DNA of 15,875 nucleotides from positions 1 to 15,875 of the forward strand of contig CAKURH010000089.1 of the NCBI GenBank assembly GCA_934675625.1. The letters are read 5' to 3'. This document shows, piece after piece, positions 1 through 7,164 of the stretch. Origin of the DNA: an uncultured Kiritimatiellota bacterium. GTDB lineage: Bacteria > Verrucomicrobiota > Kiritimatiellia > RFP12 > UBA1067. Positions within the stretch are counted from its first letter, which is position 1. Each line of letters begins with the position of its first letter. The notes beneath the pieces were generated by a model. That model saw nothing but the letters and a program-made list of their open reading frames with translations. It was not told the origin of the DNA and did not search any database. Made by a program: the position numbers and the translations under genes.

Positions 1-19
1 CCCCCCCCCCCCCCCCCCC
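1..19. repeat. 19-base C homopolymer at window edge
   Basis: Nineteen consecutive C bases open the window and run directly into the -35 box of the tetR promoter. The tract is seen directly. Its position at the very edge fits either a contig-end sequencing artefact or a real homopolymer. Nothing to its left is visible. Confidence 0.6.
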
Positions 20-49
20 TTGACATACCTACCTGAAAGTATGTATAAT
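20..49 (+). promoter_or_regulatory. Sigma-70-type promoter of the tetR-efflux operon
   Basis: A perfect -35 hexamer TTGACA (20-25) and a perfect -10 hexamer TATAAT (44-49) are separated by 18 bases. The predicted transcription start near 56 lies only about five bases before the ATG at 61, so the message should be almost leaderless; no Shine-Dalgarno sequence is present. The match to consensus implies a strong promoter that needs repression, which fits the operator lying across it. Confidence 0.85.
23..44. promoter_or_regulatory. Probable TetR/AcrR-family operator palindrome
   Basis: Half-sites ACATAC (23-28) and GTATGT (39-44) are exact reverse complements around a 10-base centre; over the full 11-base arms 8 of 11 positions are complementary. 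The outer half-sites match the ACATAC/GTATGT arms known for AcrR-type operators upstream of acrAB in enterobacteria. The palindrome fills the -35/-10 spacer and touches both boxes, so a bound repressor would block RNA polymerase. The likely ligand is the product of the adjacent tetR-type gene, giving autoregulation; that is inference. Confidence 0.75.
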
Positions 50-60
50 ACGCGCCCGTT

Positions 61-696
61 ATGCCAAGAAGGACGAAAGAGGACGCACAGCGGACGCGCG
101 AGAGGATTCTCGCGAGCGCCCTTGCGCTCTTTTCCAAGAAGGGCTACGAACACACGACGTTCACCGACATCGCCGCGCGGCTGAAGCTCACGAAGGGTGC
201 GGTCTACTGGCATTTCGACTCGAAGGAGAAGTTGCTGGAGGAGCTTGTGCGCCTCGCGCTCGCGAAGTTCCGCCGCCAGATCGAAGACTTGATGCCGGAT
301 GGCGCGCTGACGTTCCCCGCCGTGGCCGAGATGATGGTGCGCAACGCCGAACAGGTTGTCGCCGATCCGAAGGGCGCGGCGTTCTTCCGCCTGATGAAGT
401 GCCAAATCCGCTGGGGCGACGACTCGATGGCGGCGGTGCGCCAGAACCTGCTGACGAACGCCCAGTTCGGCCCGAAGGAGGCGTTCATGCGGGCGATCGC
501 GAACGACGTCGCCGCCGGGCGCATCCGCGAGACGGCCAACGCCGAGGAGATCGCCACCGTCTCGCTCGCGATCTGGGACGGGCTTGTGCAGGCGCACCTT
601 GACCGCTTTCTCGCCTGTGACATGGCGACGACGCTGCGCCACGCCTACGGCGCGATCTGGGACGGGGTGAGGGAGAATGATCGAATGATCGAATGA
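61..696 (+). CDS. TetR/AcrR-family transcriptional repressor of the efflux operon
   Basis: A 211-residue protein of normal TetR length. Residues 10-60 form the DNA-binding domain: a first helix with ERILASALALFSKKGYE, then a helix-turn-helix with the family signature TDIAARLKLTKGAVYWHF and SKEKLLEEL. The rest is the helical ligand-binding and dimerisation region, which resembles AcrR/TtgR-type efflux repressors. It is first in the operon and lies next to a matching operator, so it probably represses itself and the adaptor and pump genes and releases DNA on binding a pump substrate. The ATG at 61 is chosen because the promoter leaves room for no other start. The last residues and the stop codon are encoded by the 8-bp repeat array beginning at 675, so the natural C terminus may have been replaced. 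Confidence 0.92.
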   Translation: MPRRTKEDAQRTRERILASALALFSKKGYEHTTFTDIAARLKLTKGAVYWHFDSKEKLLEELVRLALAKFRRQIEDLMPDGALTFPAVAEMMVRNAEQVVADPKGAAFFRLMKCQIRWGDDSMAAVRQNLLTNAQFGPKEAFMRAIANDVAAGRIRETANAEEIATVSLAIWDGLVQAHLDRFLACDMATTLRHAYGAIWDGVRENDRMIE

Positions 697-770
697 TCGA
701 ATAATCGAATGATCGAATGAGCGAATGGGCGAATGGGCGAATGGGCGCATGATTGAATGGATGAATTTGG
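675..770. repeat. Tandem array of 8-bp units (gaatgatc / gaatgggc variants)
   Basis: About twelve consecutive 8-base units can be read from 675. The first five are gaatgatc or gaataatc, then gaatgagc, then three gaatgggc, then degenerate units (gcatgatt, gaatggat, gaatttgg). The array overlaps the last 22 bases of the tetR-type gene and fills most of the gap to the adaptor gene. A 6-bp inverted repeat (ATTTCA 772-777, TGAAAT 782-787) follows. A copy with the same unit order lies inverted at 10532-10573. Confidence 0.9.
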
Positions 771-827
771 AATTTCAAATCTGAAATCTAAGAGAATCTC
801 AAGCGAAACAAGAAGGAAAACAAAAAA

Positions 828-2045
828 ATGAGCGAAAAGAACTCGAAAGTCGGCAGCGCGATTGCGGCGCTGGTGTTGGCGGCGGTCTGCGTGGCCGGCG
901 GCTGGATCGGCTGCGGCATCTACTCGGCCGCGGCGGCGAAGAAGGCGGCGGCGCAGGGCGCCGCGCAGATGGCGGCGATGCGCGGCCAGGCGCAGACGGT
1001 GTCCGTCGCGGAGGTGAAGGAGATGCCCTACAACCTGCCGGAGCAGTACATTGCGCACGCCGAGGCGGTGGCCGAGGTCGATCTCCTGCCGCAGGTCGAC
1101 GGCTACATCAAGGAAATCAAGTTCAAGGAGGGCGACGTCGTGCGCGAGGGCCAGCTCCTCTACGTGATGGACGACGAGAAGTACGAGGCCGTCGTCGGGC
1201 AGGCGAAGGCCGACCTCAACGCGGCGGAGGCCGAGGCCCGCCGGGCGCGCCGCTACTACGAGCGCATGGAGAAGGCGGACGAGCGCGGCATCACCCAGCT
1301 CGAGCGCGACAACGCCGAGGCGGCAGCGGAGAAGGCCGACGCGGCCGTCCTTCAGGCGAAGGCGAACCTCGTCGTCGCCGAGTACAACTGCAAGAAGGCG
1401 CGGATCTACGCGCCGATCTCCGGCCAGATCGGCAAGACGTCCGCCCACGTCGGCGACTACGTGGCGCCGTCGAAGGGCGCGCTTGCCCACATCGTGCAGA
1501 CCGACCCGATCCGCGTGAGCTTCCCGATGACCGACCGCGCGTTCCTCGCGTGGCGCAAGGCGGTGAAGGACGGCAAGCAGGACGAGAACCGCCTGCGCCT
1601 CATGCTGCCGGACGGCACCGAATACGGCCAGGAGGGCGCGTGGGACTTCGACGACAACGAGATGTCGAAGACGACGGCCTCGATCATCCTGCGCCTCCGC
1701 TTTGCGAACCCCGACCGCCTGCTCGTGCCGGGCACGTACCTGACGGTGCTCGCCGACCTCAAGAACCCGCCGGCGTATCCGTCCGTGCCGCAGACGGCGA
1801 TCATCGACCTGCCGGGCGGCAACCTCGGCGTCTATGTCCTGAGGGAGGGCGACGTCGTGGAGGCCGTGCCGGTCGAGACGCGCCCGATGCACGACGGCTT
1901 CGTGCCGGTCGTCAAGGGCCTCAAGGTCGGCGAGAAGGTCGTCTCGTCGGGGACGCGCAAGCTCAAGAACGGCACGAAGGTCACGTTCGTCGAGGCGACG
2001 CCGAACGAGGAGAACACCCCCGGCTGGAAGGGCGTGCAGCTGTAA
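828..2045 (+). CDS. RND efflux periplasmic adaptor (membrane fusion protein, AcrA/MexA-like)
   Basis: A 405-residue adaptor that should link the inner-membrane pump to the outer-membrane channel. Residues 11-30 are a hydrophobic segment (AALVLAAVCVAGGWIGCGIY), a signal anchor or uncleaved signal. Next come the lipoyl-like half-motif around VDGYIKEIKFKEGDVVREGQLLY (about residues 90-110), an alanine/glutamate-rich helical hairpin (about 120-185), the second lipoyl half with ARIYAPISGQIG, then beta-barrel and membrane-proximal domains ending near KVVSSGTRKLKNGTKV. The start is supported by AGAAGGA at 811-817, ten bases before the ATG. The pump gene begins 19 bases downstream. The 3' end is GC-rich with strong third-position G/C, like the pump gene. 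Confidence 0.94.
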   Translation: MSEKNSKVGSAIAALVLAAVCVAGGWIGCGIYSAAAAKKAAAQGAAQMAAMRGQAQTVSVAEVKEMPYNLPEQYIAHAEAVAEVDLLPQVDGYIKEIKFKEGDVVREGQLLYVMDDEKYEAVVGQAKADLNAAEAEARRARRYYERMEKADERGITQLERDNAEAAAEKADAAVLQAKANLVVAEYNCKKARIYAPISGQIGKTSAHVGDYVAPSKGALAHIVQTDPIRVSFPMTDRAFLAWRKAVKDGKQDENRLRLMLPDGTEYGQEGAWDFDDNEMSKTTASIILRLRFANPDRLLVPGTYLTVLADLKNPPAYPSVPQTAIIDLPGGNLGVYVLREGDVVEAVPVETRPMHDGFVPVVKGLKVGEKVVSSGTRKLKNGTKVTFVEATPNEENTPGWKGVQL

Positions 2046-2064
2046 GAAGTTTTGAGGAAAAGCC

Positions 2065-5000
2065 ATGAAACTTGGAATTCGCGCGAGCATTGACCAGATC
2101 AAGACCTTCTCGCGGGTCTTCGTCGAGCGACCGCGCTTCGCGATGGTCATCTCCCTCGTCCTCACGATGGCGGGCGTGATGGCGATCACGAAGCTGCCGG
2201 TCGCGCAGTATCCGCAGCTCACCCCGCCGGAGATCACCGTCACCTACAACTACCCCGGCGCGAACGCCCGCGAGGTGCTGAACACGATCGCGACGCCGCT
2301 GGAGGACGAGATCAACGGCGTGGACGACATGATCTACATGTCGGCGGACTGCACGGACGACGGCCAGTACCAGCTGAGCGTGTCCTTCGAGGTCGAGTCC
2401 GACCGCGACATGGACCTCGTGAAGGTGCAGAACCGCATCGCGCAGGCCGAGGCGAAGCTCCCGGCGGAGGCCAAGGAGCTCGGCGGGACGGTCCGCGCGC
2501 GGTCGACGGACTTCCTCGGCTTCTTCACGCTGCGCTCGCCGAAGGGCACGATGTCGCGCCTGGAGATCTCCGACTACGCCTACGCGAACATCAAGCCGGT
2601 GCTGCTGCGCGTCGCGGGCGTGGGCGAGGCGACGATCTACGGGCCGAAGCTCGCGATGCGCGTCTGGCTCGACCCGCAGCGCCTCGCGGCGCAGGGGATG
2701 AACTCCGAGGAGGTCATCGCCGCGGTCACGAAGCAGAACGTCCAGGCGTCGCTCGGCAACATCGGCGCGTCGCCGACCGGCCCGCACGGCGCCTACACGT
2801 ACACGCTCCTCGCCAAGGGCCGCCTCATGACGGCGGCGGAGTTCGACGAGATCGTCGTCCGTCGCGACGAGAACGGCGGCGTCGTCAAGCTCAAGGACGT
2901 CGCCCGCACCGAGATCGGCGAGGAGAACTACATGTTCGCCGGCCTCTTCAATGGCGAGAACTCGATCTCCATTGGCCTCAACCAGAAGCCGGGCGCGAAC
3001 GCGATCGAGGCGATGAACGAGGTCATGGCGGCGTTCGAGCGCCTGTCGAAGGACTTCCCGGACGACCTCGAATGGCTCGTGCCGTATGACGCGACGGACT
3101 ACGTGCGCCGCACGATCAAGGAGATCGTCGAGACGCTCGTCATCACGTTTCTGCTCGTCGTCTTCGTCTGCTACCTCTTCCTCCAGGACTGGCGCGCGAC
3201 GCTGATCCCGTGCCTGACGATCCCGGTCTCGCTCTGCTCGACGTTCATCTTCATGGCGGTGATGGGCTACTCGATCAACACGCTGACGCTCTTCGGCCTC
3301 GTGCTCGCGATCGGCGTCGTCGTCGACGACTGCATCGTCGTCGTCGAGCGCGTGCAGTTCCTCATCGAGACGCGCGGCCTCAACTGCAAGGAGGCGACGA
3401 TCCAGGCGATGAAGGACGTGACGTCGGCCGTCATCGCGACGACGCTCGTCCTCCTCGGCATCTTCGTGCCGATCGGCTTCATGAGCGGCATCACGGGCCG
3501 CATCTACCAGCAGTTCTCGGTCACGCTCTCGGCGGCGGTCTGCTTCTCGACGGTGTGCGCGCTGACGCTCGCACCGGCGCTGACCTCCCTCCTCCTGCGC
3601 GAGGCGCGCCCGTTCAGGCACGGGCCGCTGGCGTGGTTCAACTGGGCGCTCAACCGCTTCAAGGGCTTCTTCGTCCGCTGCGCGAAGTGGCTCGCGAGCC
3701 GCATCTTCCTCGCGCTCCTGCTGCTCGTGCTGACGATCCTCCTCACGGTGAACGCCTTCATGACGACGCAGACGTCGTTCATCCCGGACGAGGACCAGCG
3801 CGTCATCTTCGCGTCGCTGGAGCTGCCGGAGGGCTCGACGCGCCAGCGCGCGACGGACGTCGCCGACCGCGCGACGAAGCTCCTGCGCGAGCAGGTGCCG
3901 GAGGTGACGAGCGTCCTCTCGATCACGGGCATCTCGATGATCGGCGGACGCGGCGAGAACATGATCATGATGATCATCGACCTCAAGTCGTGGGAGGAGC
4001 GCACGCGCCCCGACCAGCAGGTCTCGGCGCTGCTCGGCAAGGTGCAGGCCGTCCTCTCGCAGATCCCGGAGCCGGCCGTCAAGTGCTTCGTGCCGCCGGC
4101 GATCCCGGGCCTCGGCTCGAACTCGGGCATCGACCTGCGCCTCCAGTCGAAGGGCGACACCGACCCGATGCGCCTCGACGCGGTGACGAAGGACGTCCTC
4201 GGCCGCCTCAACCGCCTGCCGGGCGTGATGGTCGCGTTCACGGGATTCACGGCCGACACGCCGCACCTGCGCTTCAACCTCGACCGCGACAAGGCCGAGA
4301 TGTTCCAGGTGCCGGTCGCGACGGTCTACGCGACGCTCCAGAACTACCTCGGCTCGCGCTACGTGAACGACGTGAACCTCGGCACGCAGGTGAACCGCGT
4401 GACCGTCAAGTCCGACTGGTCGGGACGCGCCACGCCGGAGGCGGTCGCGCGGCTCTTCGTCCGCTCGGACGCGGGGGCGATGGTGCCCGTCGGCTCGCTC
4501 GGCACGATCACGCGCGAGCTCGGCCCGCGCACGGTCTCGCGCTACAACATGTTCCTCTCGTCCGCGATCACGGTGATGCCGAAGCCGGGTGTCGCGTCCG
4601 GCGAGGTCATGGCGCAGATCAAGGACCTGCTGAAGGACGCGCTGCCGGACGACTACGGCTACGAGTGGTCGGGCATCACGTTCCAGGAGGAGCGCAACGC
4701 CGGCTCGGCCGCGCCGCTTCTCGCGCTCGCGATTCTCTTCGGCTACCTGTTCCTCGTCGCGCAGTATGAGTCGTGGACGATTCCGCTGCCGGTGATGCTC
4801 TCGATCTTCGTCGCGGTCTTCGGCGCGCTCATGGGCCTCAAGTGGTGGGGCATCTGGGCGACGGGCCAGCCCTACGCGCTGTCCATCTACGCGCAGCTCG
4901 GCCTCGTCCTGCTGATTGGCCTCGCCTCGAAGAACGCGATCCTGATCGTCGAGTTCGCGAAGGACAAGCGCGAGCTGGAGGGCGCGTCGATCGTGGACGC

Positions 5001-5289
5001 GGCCGGCATGGCGGCGGGCGAGCGTCTGCGCGCGCTCCTGATGACGGCGCTGACGACGCTCCTCGGCACGCTGCCGATGATGGTCGCGACGGGCGCGGGC
5101 GCGGCGAGCCGCAACCACCTCGGCACGACGGAGTTCTGGGGCATGCTCTTCTCGGTCGTCTTCGGCATCCTGCTCGTGCCGGGTCTCTACGCGCTCTTCC
5201 AGACGTGGCGCGAGAACGCGAAGCGCTTCTTCGCCTACGTCGGCGCTAAGGCCGCGCGCAAGCGCGAGCTGAAGGAGATGAAGGGCTAA
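2065..5289 (+). CDS. RND multidrug efflux pump, HAE1 family (AcrB/MexB-like)
   Basis: A 1074-residue inner-membrane proton/drug antiporter, slightly longer than AcrB (1049). The N terminus carries TM1 and the porter-domain hallmark LPVAQYPQLTPPEITVTYNY. The proton-relay aspartates appear as D421-D422 in GVVVDDCIVVVE, and the partner lysine as K956 in GLASKNAILIVEF; these correspond to AcrB D407, D408 and K940. Duplicated six-helix blocks (about residues 340-520 and 885-1055) flank two large periplasmic loops. A Shine-Dalgarno GAGGA (2054-2058) lies six bases before the ATG. It follows the adaptor gene and is probably cotranscribed with it. The expected channel gene is not next but 5.2 kb downstream. 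The antisense strand is open over long stretches, a by-product of G/C-ending codons. Confidence 0.96.
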   Translation: MKLGIRASIDQIKTFSRVFVERPRFAMVISLVLTMAGVMAITKLPVAQYPQLTPPEITVTYNYPGANAREVLNTIATPLEDEINGVDDMIYMSADCTDDGQYQLSVSFEVESDRDMDLVKVQNRIAQAEAKLPAEAKELGGTVRARSTDFLGFFTLRSPKGTMSRLEISDYAYANIKPVLLRVAGVGEATIYGPKLAMRVWLDPQRLAAQGMNSEEVIAAVTKQNVQASLGNIGASPTGPHGAYTYTLLAKGRLMTAAEFDEIVVRRDENGGVVKLKDVARTEIGEENYMFAGLFNGENSISIGLNQKPGANAIEAMNEVMAAFERLSKDFPDDLEWLVPYDATDYVRRTIKEIVETLVITFLLVVFVCYLFLQDWRATLIPCLTIPVSLCSTFIFMAVMGYSINTLTLFGLVLAIGVVVDDCIVVVERVQFLIETRGLNCKEATIQAMKDVTSAVIATTLVLLGIFVPIGFMSGITGRIYQQFSVTLSAAVCFSTVCALTLAPALTSLLLREARPFRHGPLAWFNWALNRFKGFFVRCAKWLASRIFLALLLLVLTILLTVNAFMTTQTSFIPDEDQRVIFASLELPEGSTRQRATDVADRATKLLREQVPEVTSVLSITGISMIGGRGENMIMMIIDLKSWEERTRPDQQVSALLGKVQAVLSQIPEPAVKCFVPPAIPGLGSNSGIDLRLQSKGDTDPMRLDAVTKDVLGRLNRLPGVMVAFTGFTADTPHLRFNLDRDKAEMFQVPVATVYATLQNYLGSRYVNDVNLGTQVNRVTVKSDWSGRATPEAVARLFVRSDAGAMVPVGSLGTITRELGPRTVSRYNMFLSSAITVMPKPGVASGEVMAQIKDLLKDALPDDYGYEWSGITFQEERNAGSAAPLLALAILFGYLFLVAQYESWTIPLPVMLSIFVAVFGALMGLKWWGIWATGQPYALSIYAQLGLVLLIGLASKNAILIVEFAKDKRELEGASIVDAAGMAAGERLRALLMTALTTLLGTLPMMVATGAGAASRNHLGTTEFWGMLFSVVFGILLVPGLYALFQTWRENAKRFFAYVGAKAARKRELKEMKG

Positions 5290-5340
5290 ACTTGTTCCCC
5301 TGCTTGTTCCCTCGAAAAGGGAACAAGCAGGGGAACAAGT
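5290..5340. repeat. Perfect 23-bp inverted repeat immediately after the pump stop codon
   Basis: Arms at 5290-5312 and 5318-5340 are exact reverse complements with a 5-base loop (cgaaa). Each arm contains two copies of cttgttccc separated by ctg. The left arm begins at the first base after the TAA. There is no T run after the stem, so it is not a standard intrinsic terminator, but such a stem could stop 3' exonucleases or slow polymerase. It lies at the left junction of the inserted gene block and could also be a dispersed palindromic element. Confidence 0.93.
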
Positions 5341-5359
5341 AAAGTCGGGGGGAAAGCGG

Positions 5360-5383
5360 ATGGCTCAACGGGAAAAAAGATGA
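5360..5383 (+). CDS. Possible 7-codon leader ORF coupled to the methyltransferase start
   Basis: ATG at 5360 opens a seven-codon frame (MAQREKR) whose TGA (5381-5383) overlaps the methyltransferase ATG (5380) as ATGA. A purine-rich GGGGGGAAAG just upstream is a better ribosome site than anything directly before 5380. It may be a translational coupling leader or chance. A frameshift linking it to the methyltransferase frame is a less likely alternative. Confidence 0.25.
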   Translation: MAQREKR

Positions 5384-7164
5384 AGAAAGTAGAGGCAGGG
5401 GATCGCGTGTGCGTCTTAGTCGGGACGTATCGGCTGGAGAACGCCGATTGGATCAAGCGAAAGAAACTGTATAACCTGCCGATCGCCGAGGCGGGCGACG
5501 CGGCGGCGTTCGGGAAGTTCACATCTGTCGTGCTTTATGCGGCAGACGCTGCACCGTTGGCCTATGCGGCGAAGTTTTCGGAAGTCGTGGACAGGGATTG
5601 GCTCAAGGCGAACGGCTATTCGGTCGCGAAAGCCCCGCATGGCAACCGCTACGCGCTCTTTGCGCTGGGCGAGAAGACGAGCGCGGCGAAACTGCTGTCC
5701 GACCCGGAGACGGAGGCCTTCGTCTGCTCGACGCGCTGGACGGGCAAGATCGACGCGGACTTCTATTCGCGGCCGCTTCCGTCCTGTGGCGGCAAGTCCA
5801 TCCCGAACATCTTCGAGAAGCTGAGGCCGTATTTCAAGAAGTGGAAGTCGGCGTGTGCGTTTAACCCTGTGCAGATGGAGTTTTTCGAGAGTCTTGGGGA
5901 AAAGTCGGCCAGTGGGGACAAGGGTTCGGATCGCCCTATTGCGATTGATTTGTTTGCCGGTTGTGGTGGGCTGTCTCTCGGTTTTGAGCAAGCTGGTTTT
6001 GATATTGTGGCAGCGGTCGAAATCGACCCCATTCACGCGGCAGTTCATGAATACAATTTCCCTTATACCAAGACCATTTGCGCGGACATCAAGAATGTGA
6101 CGGGTGCGGACGTTCGCAAATTGGCCAACTTGGGTGCCCGTGATGTCGATGTCGTTTTCGGCGGTGCGCCCTGTCAAGGATTCTCGATGATTGGCAAACG
6201 TGCTCTTGATGATCCACGGAATCAACTCATCGGACATTATCTGCGCATAGTAAGCGACATTCGTCCCAAATACTGTGTTCTGGAGAACGTTAAGGGGCTA
6301 ACGGTAGGAAACCATGTCAAATTCTTAAGCGAGTTGATTGATGCGCTAAAAGAGATTCGCTACAACGTTCTTCTTCCTTATCGTGTTCTGAATGCGGCAG
6401 ACTATGGTGTGCCACAGAATCGTCAGCGGTTATTTCTCATTGCGGCACGCGAAGGACAAGAACTTCCATCCTACCCTGAGGTTGTCGAGGAGAAGTCAAC
6501 AATTCGGGATGCAATTGAAGATCTACCGAATGCAGATGAATATAAGAGCTTGCTTGATGATGATTCTGTTGCGGCATCTTGGCAGACGGTGCATTCTTAT
6601 GCGAAGAAACTGCGTGGGCTGATTGACGATGAGGGAGATTTTGGCTATCGTCGCGCGTTCGACCGCAATCGGCTTACGGCAAGCATGAGAACGATTCATA
6701 CCGAATTGAGCCAACAGCGGTTTCTTGAAGCCCCACAGGGAGAAACGGAGCCGCACAGTCGATTTTTCAAGTTGGCGTGGATAGGTCAGTCCAATACATT
6801 GAGGGCAGGGACGGATAGTGCGCGCGGGGGCTTTACCTCGCCGAGGCCGATTCATCCCGTATTGCCGCGCGTGATAACCGTTCGTGAGGGCGCAAGAATA
6901 CATTCGTATCCTGATTGGTTTCGGTTTCACAAGACGAAATGGCATGGGTTTCGGGAGATCGGCAACAGTGTGCCGCCCCTTCTTGCTCGTGCCGTCGGCG
7001 GTTCTGTAATGAAAGCGCTGGGAATGAAGCCGAAGAAGCCGAGTGTTGTCTTGCAGCCTGGCGACGAGTCGTTGCTTGGCTTTGACATGAGCGAGGCGGC
7101 AAATCACTTTGGCGTCTCAAGGAACGTAATAGCCCAAAGAAAGAGGAAGCGCGATGGCAAGTAA
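5380..7164 (+). CDS. DNA (cytosine-5-)methyltransferase with unusual N-terminal domain
   Basis: A 594-residue protein that should methylate cytosine in a specific DNA site and protect host DNA. Catalytic motifs are in canonical order: motif I D190-LFAGCGG for S-adenosylmethionine; motif IV with catalytic C265 (GAPCQGFS); motif VI E302-N303-V304; motif VIII Q346-N-R348-Q-R350; and motif X GNSVPP at 528-533. The target-recognition region lies between about 360 and 495. Residues 1-185 are an additional domain I do not recognise. It has a YAADAAPLAYAAKFSEV beta-rich look, possibly PUA- or ASCH-like; that is speculative. The C-terminal tail (MSEAANHFGVSRNVIAQRKRKR) resembles a small helix-turn-helix. 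GC falls from about two thirds in the first 500 bases to the low-to-mid 40s across the catalytic part. The target sequence cannot be predicted from sight. Confidence 0.93.
   Translation: MKKVEAGDRVCVLVGTYRLENADWIKRKKLYNLPIAEAGDAAAFGKFTSVVLYAADAAPLAYAAKFSEVVDRDWLKANGYSVAKAPHGNRYALFALGEKTSAAKLLSDPETEAFVCSTRWTGKIDADFYSRPLPSCGGKSIPNIFEKLRPYFKKWKSACAFNPVQMEFFESLGEKSASGDKGSDRPIAIDLFAGCGGLSLGFEQAGFDIVAAVEIDPIHAAVHEYNFPYTKTICADIKNVTGADVRKLANLGARDVDVVFGGAPCQGFSMIGKRALDDPRNQLIGHYLRIVSDIRPKYCVLENVKGLTVGNHVKFLSELIDALKEIRYNVLLPYRVLNAADYGVPQNRQRLFLIAAREGQELPSYPEVVEEKSTIRDAIEDLPNADEYKSLLDDDSVAASWQTVHSYAKKLRGLIDDEGDFGYRRAFDRNRLTASMRTIHTELSQQRFLEAPQGETEPHSRFFKLAWIGQSNTLRAGTDSARGGFTSPRPIHPVLPRVITVREGARIHSYPDWFRFHKTKWHGFREIGNSVPPLLARAVGGSVMKALGMKPKKPSVVLQPGDESLLGFDMSEAANHFGVSRNVIAQRKRKRDGK

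Noticed and set aside
675..770. Repeat array as a possible CRISPR
   Set aside because: Units are only 8 bases and contiguous with no unique spacers, and no cas gene is present.
1981..5118. A 1045-codon open frame on the minus strand opposite the pump gene
   Set aside because: Its sequence is dominated by Arg, Asp, His, Val and Ala, as expected from the complement of G/C-ending codons, with no recognisable domain. It is a shadow of the RND gene, as are the long minus-strand frames at 645-2243, 10552-11739, 12082-13242 and 13487-14557.
5290..5340. Inverted repeat as a classical intrinsic terminator
   Set aside because: The stem is long but no T run follows on either strand, so I list it as a repeat of unknown role instead.
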